From contig DSBX01000259.1 in the NCBI GenBank assembly GCA_011049385.1, forward strand, positions 1 through 12,766: 12,766 nt of DNA, written 5' to 3'. The notes beneath the pieces are model-generated. The model was not told the origin of the DNA. It worked only from the letters and a program-made list of their open reading frames with translations, and did no database searches. The position numbers were made by a program, and so were the translations under genes. Origin of the DNA: Caldifarciminota bacterium (GTDB taxonomy: Bacteria; Hydrothermota; Tepidihabitantia; Tepidihabitantales; Tepidihabitantaceae). Below, piece after piece: positions 6,941-12,766 of the stretch (position 1 is its first letter; the number at the start of each line of letters is the position of its first letter).

Positions 6941-8029
6941 ATGAAGCGTCTGCTCGTAGTCGCGGCCCTGGCCGCAATGATAACCGGCCTGATGGCGCTC
7001 GAGCCTCAGCACCTGCAGTTCGAGCACGTGGGCTGGTTCCGCTACACCAATGTCTCAACATCGTTCGGCATCACCGACCCGGACGTGAGCCGGTTCGGGC
7101 TGGAACGAGGGTACCTGCGTACCGGGTACCAGTGGACCGACAAGCTCTATACCAAGTTCACGGTGGACATCTACTCCTCGGACATCACCACCGAGGGTTC
7201 GACGGTCAGGATCAAGGAAGCCTATGTTGACTTTGCACTGCCGATCAAGGACTTCTTCTTCACCGCCGGCCTGCAGAAGCATTACTTCGGCCTGATTTAC
7301 TCCTGGAACTACCTTGACCCGGGCAAGTCGCTCTCCGACGAGTTCGGCGTCGCGGCCAGCGCCGACTACGGCCTGACCATCAACGGCAAACTGCCGAACA
7401 AGCTCGGCGAGCTCCAGCTCGGGCTCTACAACGGCGAAGGCTACCGGTACGTCAACAAGTGCGTCAATACCACACCGGAGTTACTGGCCAACGTGCGGCT
7501 GACCCCGATCAAGAACCTGATGATCGGCGGGTCGGTGATGCACCACGGCGAGGATAACCGGCGGGCCGAAGAGGACCGGACCGGCATCCTCGGACTGGCG
7601 GTGCCGATGCTGGTCTCGGCCGGGCCGTTCACCCTGCTCGGCGAGTTCAACAGCCTCGACTACACCGCGGAGACCGGCCCGGATACGCTCCGGGTCAGCC
7701 GGAAGCATTCCCAGTCCGGGTTCGACATCTTCCCCTCGATCACGGTGCTCGACCGGAAGCTGGACGCGTTTGTCCGGTTCAGCTCCTGGGCGCGGCGGGT
7801 AGAGCAGGAAGACGGCGGGATGAAGTTGAACGAGGCCCGGAGCGTCTACCGCTACGGCGCGGGCGCGAACTGGCACTTTTACCGCCGCTCGGGCGGCCGC
7901 CGGCCGGGGTGCGCGTTTCAACTGGCCTGGACGCGGACACAGGCCCGGGCCGAGGGTAGTGACCCGAAAGATACGATAATGGCCCAGTTCCGGTTTGAGT
8001 GGGCCGCACTCATCCCGCCCGCGAAGTAG
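6941..8029 (+). CDS. Phosphate-selective-porin-like outer-membrane channel (OprO/OprP-like)
   Basis: A 362-residue protein with a clear signal peptide (MKRLLVVAALAAMITGLMA, residues 1-19). The mature part has many alternating hydrophobic and polar segments typical of a porin barrel. An early block around residues 44-80 (DVSRFGLERGYLRTGYQ, then KFTVDIYSSD) resembles the start of Porin_O_P proteins. It would carry phosphate or polyphosphate across the outer membrane for capture by PstS. Functional assignment rests partly on position: it is immediately downstream of the 11-bp Pho-like repeats and 27 bases before pstS. It is shorter than Pseudomonas OprP and does not end in phenylalanine, the common C-terminal residue of barrels, so substrate selectivity is not certain. 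The start is fixed by the strong AAAGGAG. Confidence 0.8.
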   Translation: MKRLLVVAALAAMITGLMALEPQHLQFEHVGWFRYTNVSTSFGITDPDVSRFGLERGYLRTGYQWTDKLYTKFTVDIYSSDITTEGSTVRIKEAYVDFALPIKDFFFTAGLQKHYFGLIYSWNYLDPGKSLSDEFGVAASADYGLTINGKLPNKLGELQLGLYNGEGYRYVNKCVNTTPELLANVRLTPIKNLMIGGSVMHHGEDNRRAEEDRTGILGLAVPMLVSAGPFTLLGEFNSLDYTAETGPDTLRVSRKHSQSGFDIFPSITVLDRKLDAFVRFSSWARRVEQEDGGMKLNEARSVYRYGAGANWHFYRRSGGRRPGCAFQLAWTRTQARAEGSDPKDTIMAQFRFEWAALIPPAK

Positions 8030-8043
8030 CCGGGACGGGAGAC

Positions 8044-8050
8044 GAAGGAG
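8044..8050 (+). promoter_or_regulatory. Shine-Dalgarno site of pstS
   Basis: GAAGGAG lies six bases before the ATG at 8057 and fits the 16S 3' end. No separate promoter or Pho-like repeat is visible in the 27-base gap after the porin, so pstS is probably on the porin transcript. Confidence 0.8.
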
Positions 8051-8056
8051 AACACG

Positions 8057-8920
8057 ATGAAACGGTTCGCCACACTGGCGGCAACAGCCCTGCTCCTGGC
8101 CGGAACGGTCCAGGCCGGGGAACTGCTGATAAAGGGCTCGGATACGATGCTGAACGTGACCCAGCGACTGGCCGAGGCGTTCATGGCGGCGCGGCCGGAC
8201 GTGACGGTATCGGTCACCGGCGGGGGGTCGGGCGTGGGTATCAACTCGCTGATGAACGGCGAGTGCGACATCGCCAATGCCTCGCGCGACATGCGACCCA
8301 AGGAAGACTCGACCGCCCGGGCCAAGGGCATTGACCCGCGGGCGGTGGTCATCGGCATTGACGGCCTGTCGGTCATCGTCAACGAGAAGAACCCGGTCCG
8401 CAAGCTGACGATGGAACAGGTCGGCGCCATCTACCGGGGCGAGATCAAGAACTGGAACCAGGTCGGCGGGCCGAACCGGGCGATATCGCTCTACGGCCGC
8501 CAGCCCAGTTCCGGCACCTTCGTGCTATTTCGGGATGTGACGCTCAAGGGTGAGTATGCCGTAACCATGCGCCAGATGACAGGAACCGCCGCGATCGTCG
8601 AAGCGGTGAAGCAGGACGTGGGCGGTATCGGCTACATCGGGGTCGGCTACCTCAACGAGGCCACCGGCATCGCGTCGGTCGACATCAGGGGGAAGGACGG
8701 CAACTACTACTCGCCACTGAATGCCCAGGCGGTGTATGACGGCCGTTACGCTCTTTCCCGTCCGCTGAACCAGTATGTCAACGGCAGGCCCTCGGGTGAG
8801 ACGCGCGCCTTCTTCGAGTTCGCGCTGAGCGAAGCCGGCCAGAAGGTCGTCGAAGGTGAAGGGTTCTATCCGGTCGGCGGCGACTACGCGGTCCGCAACG
8901 CGGCGGTCCTCGGCAACTAG
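8057..8920 (+). CDS. pstS: Periplasmic phosphate-binding protein PstS
   Basis: This is the high-affinity phosphate receptor of the PstSCAB ABC importer. Residues 1-20 form a signal peptide with an AXA-type site before G21 (VQA-GE). No Cys lies at the cleavage site, so it is a soluble periplasmic protein rather than a lipoprotein. Phosphate-binding loops typical of the family are KGSDT (26-30), TGGGSGVG (54-61) near D71, SRDM (76-79) and SSGTF (151-155). The YIGVGYLN block (193-200) also fits. At 287 residues it is within the short PstS class. It is 27 bases after the porin and precedes pstC across a hairpin at 8937-8970, which may raise pstS mRNA relative to the membrane components. Confidence 0.95.
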   Translation: MKRFATLAATALLLAGTVQAGELLIKGSDTMLNVTQRLAEAFMAARPDVTVSVTGGGSGVGINSLMNGECDIANASRDMRPKEDSTARAKGIDPRAVVIGIDGLSVIVNEKNPVRKLTMEQVGAIYRGEIKNWNQVGGPNRAISLYGRQPSSGTFVLFRDVTLKGEYAVTMRQMTGTAAIVEAVKQDVGGIGYIGVGYLNEATGIASVDIRGKDGNYYSPLNAQAVYDGRYALSRPLNQYVNGRPSGETRAFFEFALSEAGQKVVEGEGFYPVGGDYAVRNAAVLGN

Positions 8921-8936
8921 GCAACATCCGTCGGTT

Positions 8937-8970
8937 CCGGCGGGGCGACATTCAGTTGACACCCCGCCGG
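8937..8970 (+). repeat. Hairpin between pstS and pstC
   Basis: CCGGCGGGG (8937-8945) and CCCCGCCGG (8962-8970) form a 9-bp GC stem with a 16-base loop. No T-tract follows, so it is more likely an mRNA-stabilising or processing element than a full terminator. Its place after pstS suits the need for more PstS than PstC and PstA. Confidence 0.55.
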
Positions 8971-8990
8971 GGCGCGGCAAGATACCTCAG

Positions 8991-9878
8991 GTGAAACTGC
9001 GCAACCTTGGTGACCGGGCGGCCCGGCTGGTGTTCTTGGCGAACGCCCTGCTGGCCGCGGTGGTGCTGCTCGGGATTCTCGGCTACCTGCTGGTCTACGG
9101 CCTGCGCACCTTCACGGGTACCTCGGTCGCGGGCTTTCTCTTCGGCGGGCGCTGGAACCCTGATGCCTACGGCGAGCCGGTGTACGGGCTGGTGCCGCTA
9201 CTCGCGGGCAGTTTCTTCACCACCCTGATTGCACTGGCGGTCGGCATCCCGGTCGGTGTTGCGGGTGCGGTGTTCATCGCCGAGCGGCTCAAGGGCAGGT
9301 TCCGGGTCGTGGTCAAGACGGTGGTCGAGTTGTTCGCCGGGTTTCCGTCGGTGGTGCTGGGCTTCTTCGGGCTGGTCGTGGTCGCGCCGTTCATCTCCCG
9401 GCTGTTCAACGTGCCTTCCGGGCTCGGCCTGCTGAACGCCGGCTTCATCCTGGCGCTGATGTCCCTGCCGACGATCATCTCGGTGTCCGACGACGCGCTC
9501 CGGGTCGTGCCCCAGAGCTACCGGGAAGCGGCCTACGCGCTCGGGGCTACGCCCTGGACCACCGCTATCCGGGTCGTCCTGCCCGCGGCCAAGTCCGGGA
9601 TCCTGGCCGCGGTGATGCTCGGCTTCGGCCGGGCCATCGGCGAGACGATGGCGGTGCTGATGGTCGCGGGCAATGCCGCGATTATCCCGAAGGCGATTTT
9701 CGACCCGGTGCAGACGATTACCGCGACCATCGCCATCGAGCTGGGCGAGGTCCCGTTCCACACCACCCACTTCTATGCGCTCTTCGCGCTCGGGCTGGTG
9801 CTGTTTCTCATCGCGCTCGCGACCAATCTCGTCGCCGAATCACTGATCCGGCGCGAGAAGAAGAGTTTCACGCTGTGA
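8991..9878 (+). CDS. pstC: Phosphate ABC transporter permease PstC
   Basis: One of the two inner-membrane permeases that form the phosphate channel with PstA. I place the start at GTG 8991 (VKLRNLGDR), giving 295 residues. An in-frame upstream ATG at 8856 lies inside pstS and would add 45 low-hydrophobicity residues with no family resemblance. About six hydrophobic segments are visible (near 13-37, 70-97, 120-137, 148-165, 205-225 and 262-285). The cytoplasmic EAA loop for contact with PstB is SYREAAYALGATPWTTAIRV (176-195), followed by VLPAAKSGI. The family GRAIGETMAV motif is at 213-222. No strong ribosome-binding site precedes the GTG. The stop TGA overlaps the GTG of pstA by four bases, so the two are probably translationally coupled. 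Confidence 0.93.
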   Translation: MKLRNLGDRAARLVFLANALLAAVVLLGILGYLLVYGLRTFTGTSVAGFLFGGRWNPDAYGEPVYGLVPLLAGSFFTTLIALAVGIPVGVAGAVFIAERLKGRFRVVVKTVVELFAGFPSVVLGFFGLVVVAPFISRLFNVPSGLGLLNAGFILALMSLPTIISVSDDALRVVPQSYREAAYALGATPWTTAIRVVLPAAKSGILAAVMLGFGRAIGETMAVLMVAGNAAIIPKAIFDPVQTITATIAIELGEVPFHTTHFYALFALGLVLFLIALATNLVAESLIRREKKSFTL

Positions 9879-10762
9879 ACCGGGCAACCGGGCCGGGAGC
9901 GATTCCCCGCCGGCGTTTCGGCAGCAGCATCGGTTTCGCGGTCCTGGCGGTACCGCTGTTCGCCTTCATCGCTTTCGTTCTCCTGCTCGTCGGCTACCTC
10001 GTCGCCAACGGCATCGGGGTGTTGAGCTGGGAATTCCTGAGCAAGCCGCCGACCGCGGGAATGACCGAGGGCGGCATCCTGCCCTGCATCATCGGCACGG
10101 TGCTGGTGACATTCGTCTCGCTGGCCTTCTCGGTGCCGGTCGGGGTCTTTTCGGGCATTTACCTCGCCGAGTACGCGCCGAACAACCTGCTCACCCGCGC
10201 CATCCGCAGTTCGGTGCGGAGCCTGGCCGGCGTGCCGTCCATCGTCTACGGCCTCTTCGGGGTGGCGCTTTTCGTCAACGCGATGAACCTCGGGATGTCG
10301 GTGCTGGCTTCCGGTCTCACGCTCGGGCTGGTCAACCTGCCCTGGATCATCGCCACCTGCGAGGAGGCGATATCGGCCATCCCGTCCTCGTTCCGGGAGG
10401 GTGCGCTGGCGCTGGGCTCGACCAAGTGGGAGGCGATCCGGCGCAATGTCCTGCCCTACGCCTTCCCCGGCATCCTCACCGGCGTCCTGTTGGCGGTGGC
10501 CCGGACCGCGGGCGAGACCGCGCCGATACTCTTCACCGGCGTCACCTACTACACCCGGCAGTTGCCGAACTCGCTCCTGAGCCGGTTCATGGCCCTGCCT
10601 TACCACCTGTTCACGCTCGCGACCCAGCACGACAAGATTGCCGAGGTGCGGCCGGTGGCCTTCGGCACCGCGCTGGTGCTGGTGCTGTTCGTGCTGTTGT
10701 TCGACGCGCTGGCGTTCGTCATCCGGATGCGGGTCGCCCGTACCAATACCTGGCAGGTCTAG
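9875..10762 (+). CDS. pstA: Phosphate ABC transporter permease PstA
   Basis: The partner permease of PstC, 295 residues, an inner-membrane protein. It starts at GTG 9875 in a GTGA overlap with the pstC stop. Hydrophobic segments are near residues 20-43, 68-98, 118-136, 142-160, 195-210 and 262-285. The EAA loop reads SFREGALALGSTKWEAIRR (172-190), followed by NVLPYAFPGI, and RTAGETAPILF (210-220) is the PstA counterpart of the PstC RAIGET motif. The stop codon merges with the Shine-Dalgarno sequence of pstB (TAGAGGAG). A very long open frame on the opposite strand is a composition artefact. Confidence 0.95.
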   Translation: MNRATGPGAIPRRRFGSSIGFAVLAVPLFAFIAFVLLLVGYLVANGIGVLSWEFLSKPPTAGMTEGGILPCIIGTVLVTFVSLAFSVPVGVFSGIYLAEYAPNNLLTRAIRSSVRSLAGVPSIVYGLFGVALFVNAMNLGMSVLASGLTLGLVNLPWIIATCEEAISAIPSSFREGALALGSTKWEAIRRNVLPYAFPGILTGVLLAVARTAGETAPILFTGVTYYTRQLPNSLLSRFMALPYHLFTLATQHDKIAEVRPVAFGTALVLVLFVLLFDALAFVIRMRVARTNTWQV

Positions 10763-10767
10763 AGGAG
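10761..10767 (+). promoter_or_regulatory. Shine-Dalgarno site of pstB, overlapping the pstA stop
   Basis: AGAGGAG shares two bases with the pstA stop codon and lies four bases before the ATG at 10772. The layout suggests coupled translation. Confidence 0.75.
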
Positions 10768-10771
10768 AAAG

Positions 10772-11533
10772 ATGAGCGGCGAAACCAGAATCGCGATTGA
10801 GAACCTGAACCTCCACTTCGGCGCCAACCACGTGCTCCGAGACGTCGGCTTCAACATCCCGGCCAACGCGGTGACCGCGATAATGGGCCCGTCCGGTTGC
10901 GGCAAGTCCACGCTCCTGCGCTGTATCAACCGGATGAACGACCTGATTCTTTCGGCCCGGATCACCGGCCGGATCGTCATTGACGGCGAGAACGTCTACT
11001 CGCCGAGGGTGGACGTCATTGACCTGCGCCGCCGGGTGGGGATGGTCTTTCAGAAGCCGAACCCGTTCCCGAAGTCCATCTTCGAGAATGTCGCCTTCGG
11101 CCTGCGCATCCACCGGTTGGGCGACTCGGGCGAGATCCGGGCGCGGGTCGAGAAGGCGCTGGTCCAGGCCAATCTCTGGGAAGAGGTCAAGGACCGGCTC
11201 CAGGACAACGCCTTCAGCCTGTCCGGCGGACAGCAACAGCGGCTGTGCCTGGCCCGGGCGATTGCGGTCGGGCCGGAAATCGTCCTGCTCGACGAGCCGG
11301 CCTCGGCGCTCGACCCGCACTCGACCGCGAAGCTGGAGGAACTCATCGTCGAACTCAAGCGCGAGTACACGATAGTCATCGTCACCCATAACATGCAGCA
11401 GGCGGCGCGGGTGTCGGACCACTGCGCGTTCCTGATGCTGGGGGAGCTCGCCGAGTGGGGCAAGACCGAGCAGGTTTTCACCAAGCCGAAAGACAAGCGG
11501 ACCGAGGACTTCCTGATGGGCAAGTTCGGATGA
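10772..11533 (+). CDS. pstB: Phosphate ABC transporter ATPase PstB
   Basis: This cytosolic ATPase powers the PstCA channel. All nucleotide-binding motifs are present over 253 residues: Walker A GPSGCGKST (39-47), Q-loop Q94 in FQKPNPFP, signature LSGGQQQR (150-157), Walker B VLLDEP (171-176), D-loop SALDP (178-182) and H-loop H206 in VTHNM. CINRMNDL after Walker A and the FQKPNPFPKSIFENVAFG block (93-110) are specific to PstB within the ABC superfamily. The length is normal. Start ATG with a good AGAGGAG. The phoU start is 27 bases after its stop. Confidence 0.97.
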   Translation: MSGETRIAIENLNLHFGANHVLRDVGFNIPANAVTAIMGPSGCGKSTLLRCINRMNDLILSARITGRIVIDGENVYSPRVDVIDLRRRVGMVFQKPNPFPKSIFENVAFGLRIHRLGDSGEIRARVEKALVQANLWEEVKDRLQDNAFSLSGGQQQRLCLARAIAVGPEIVLLDEPASALDPHSTAKLEELIVELKREYTIVIVTHNMQQAARVSDHCAFLMLGELAEWGKTEQVFTKPKDKRTEDFLMGKFG

Positions 11534-11547
11534 TGCCGCATCCCGGG

Positions 11548-11554
11548 AAAGGAG
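11548..11554 (+). promoter_or_regulatory. Shine-Dalgarno site of phoU that fixes a GTG start
   Basis: AAAGGAG is six bases before GTG 11561. This supports the GTG as the real start, since no ATG is suitably placed. Confidence 0.8.
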
Positions 11555-11560
11555 CCTGAA

Positions 11561-12238
11561 GTGACGATACTGGAGACGAAGATTGCCGAATTGAAGGAGA
11601 AGCTCTTCCGGATGGCAGCGCTGGCCGAAACCATGCTGACCGGCAGTATGGAGGCGCTGGTCCGGCGCGACCCGGCCCGGGCGCGGCAGGTCATCGAGGT
11701 CGAGGAGCCGAAGGTGAATGCGCTCGAAATGGAAGTCGAGAACGACGCGATCGGGGTGATGGCCCTGCACCAGCCCGAGGCGACCGCGCTCCGGACGCTG
11801 GTGATGATTACCCGCATCAACGCCAACCTTGAACGCATCGGCGACCACGCGGTCAACATCGCCGAGGCGGCCTGCTACCTGGCGGACCGGCCGCAGGTCA
11901 AGCCGCTGATAGACCTGCCCCGGATGTCGGAACTGACGGTGGCGATGCTGGCCGACGCGCTCGACGCCTTCGCCCGCGGGGACGCCGAACTGGCGCGGGA
12001 TGTCTGCGGCCGGGATTCGACGGTTGATGCGCTCAAGGACCAGGTCAACCGTGAGTTGGTGACGTACATGATTTCCGACCCGGCGACGATTGACCGGGCG
12101 CTCAAGCTGATGATGGTCTCGCTCAACCTCGAGCGGGTGGCCGACCTTGCCACCAACATCGCCGAGGACGCCATTTACTCGGCCCAGGGCCGGGTCATCA
12201 AGCACGGCGCGGAGCAGGAGGGCGGCCAGGCCTCCTGA
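11561..12238 (+). CDS. phoU: PhoU, phosphate signalling protein
   Basis: PhoU is a helical cytosolic protein that links the Pst transporter to PhoR and helps keep the Pho response off when phosphate is plentiful. At 225 residues it has the family's two repeated three-helix bundles. The metal-cluster motifs are ERIGDHAVN (91-99) and ERVADLATN (191-199), each with the ExxxD pattern followed by Asn. LFRMAALAETML near the N-terminus also fits. The start is GTG with a strong AAAGGAG. It lies between pstB and the phoR-like kinase, which begins two bases after its stop. Confidence 0.95.
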   Translation: MTILETKIAELKEKLFRMAALAETMLTGSMEALVRRDPARARQVIEVEEPKVNALEMEVENDAIGVMALHQPEATALRTLVMITRINANLERIGDHAVNIAEAACYLADRPQVKPLIDLPRMSELTVAMLADALDAFARGDAELARDVCGRDSTVDALKDQVNRELVTYMISDPATIDRALKLMMVSLNLERVADLATNIAEDAIYSAQGRVIKHGAEQEGGQAS

Positions 12239-12240
12239 TC

Positions 12241-12766
12241 ATGCGCCGTTCCTTGTTCCTGCGGGTCCTGGGCGGTCACCTGCTGGTGGTGACCCTGCTC
12301 GTCACCGCCCTGCTCTACTTCCTGCTCGGCACGGTCCGCACCAGTCACGTTGACAATCTCACCGTCCAGCTCGAACGGCTGGCGGTGACGCTGGCCGACC
12401 GCCTTGCCGACGAACCGGACACGACCGGGCTCGAACACGAGTTCGAGGCGCTGGGCGAGCGGCTCAGAACCCGGGTGACGCTGATGACGACCGGGGGGCG
12501 GGTGCGGTTCGATTCCGAGGCCGATGCGGAGACGATGGAGGACCATTCGGTCCGGCCCGAGGTCATCGAGGCGCTGGCCGGCCGGACCGGGTCCGACACC
12601 CGGACAAGCCGGACGGTCGGGCTGGAGATGCTTTACGTCGCGGTGCCGGTCCGGCGCGACGGCGAGGTCGTCGGGGTGATGCGGGTCAGCGTGCCGATGA
12701 GCGAGGTGAACGCCGTCCTGCGCCGGCTCAGCATCGAGGTAGTCGTCACCGCCGCAGTTTTACTGC
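12241..12766 (+). CDS. phoR: PhoR-type sensor histidine kinase, N-terminal part (3' end outside the window)
   Basis: The frame is open from ATG 12241 to the window end (175 codons), so the HAMP, PAS, DHp and ATPase parts are not seen. Residues 10-31 form a first membrane segment (VLGGHLLVVTLLVTALLYFLLG). Residues ~32-160 are an extracytoplasmic domain, and a second membrane segment begins near 164. The sensor domain has RVTLMTTGGRVRFDSE (78-93), METMEDH-like ETMEDHSVRPEVIEAL (97-112), and MLYVAVPVRRDGEVVGVMRVSVP (130-152). These are typical of PhoR/PnpS-type kinases with a large outer sensor domain, unlike E. coli PhoR, which lacks one. No SD is clear; the ATG is two bases after the phoU stop. 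It is the probable partner of the phoB-like regulator at 6155. Confidence 0.85.
   Translation, partial: MRRSLFLRVLGGHLLVVTLLVTALLYFLLGTVRTSHVDNLTVQLERLAVTLADRLADEPDTTGLEHEFEALGERLRTRVTLMTTGGRVRFDSEADAETMEDHSVRPEVIEALAGRTGSDTRTSRTVGLEMLYVAVPVRRDGEVVGVMRVSVPMSEVNAVLRRLSIEVVVTAAVLL

Noticed and set aside
5984..7027. A 347-codon minus-strand frame opposite the phoB-like gene and porin start.
   Set aside because: It covers the well-supported response regulator and the regulatory repeats. Its composition is that of a GC shadow.
8956..8984. TTGACA followed 17 bases later by AAGATA, a possible pstC promoter.
   Set aside because: The -10 is very weak and the spacer is one arm of the pstS-pstC hairpin. 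Operon layout explains pstC expression.
8856..8990. An upstream ATG for pstC at 8856.
   Set aside because: It would overlap the end of pstS by 65 bases and add 45 residues unlike any PstC. GTG 8991 gives a normal N-terminus.
9773..12205. An 810-codon open frame on the minus strand across pstC-pstA-pstB-phoU.
   Set aside because: It is antisense to genes with full family motifs, and its product is rich in Arg, His, Gln, Asp and Gly without domains. Long antisense frames are expected in high-GC DNA.

Overview
The window is high-GC bacterial DNA, probably from an uncultivated diderm (outer-membrane) lineage. An outer membrane is suggested by a PorV/PorQ-type barrel, a phosphate-porin-like barrel, and a PstS with a cleavable signal peptide and no lipobox. 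The 16S rRNA gene is complete but divergent. The combination of a PorV-type protein, the unusual 16S and unlinked rRNA organisation suggests a candidate-phylum organism (WOR-3/Stahlbacteria-like is my guess, not shown). A search of the 16S against a reference database would settle it.

Layout. (1) 1-1521, +: the last ~385 codons of groEL, a 13-bp GC hairpin, then a small FmdB-type zinc-ribbon gene. (2) 1522-3537: a free-standing 16S rRNA unit. It has a sigma70-like promoter, a boxA antitermination site, a long inverted repeat flanking the gene (pre-rRNA processing stem), the 16S gene, and an intrinsic terminator just after the stem. No tRNA, 23S or 5S gene follows. (3) 3538-6024, -: PorV/PorQ-like barrel, then an OB-HD exonuclease-like protein (YhaM type), then rsmG, the methyltransferase for 16S G527, which converges on the 16S gene. 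(4) 6025-12766, +: a complete phosphate (Pho) cluster in the order phoB-like regulator, phosphate porin, pstS, pstC, pstA, pstB, phoU, phoR-like kinase (cut by the window end).

How it works together. The Pho cluster combines outer-membrane entry (porin), periplasmic capture (PstS), inner-membrane import (PstCAB), signalling (PhoU, PhoR) and transcription control (PhoB). Just before the porin, five half-sites of form YTGA-N-M-(mostly)C repeat at exact 11-bp spacing. This has the geometry of PhoB/PhoP operators with a different core, and probably controls the whole porin-pst-phoU-phoR block. Weaker matches sit before phoB.

The most unusual parts are the self-contained unlinked 16S unit, its base changes at usually invariant or primer sites (including a compensatory pair in helix 1 and a change five bases from the RsmG target), and the five-fold 11-bp operator.
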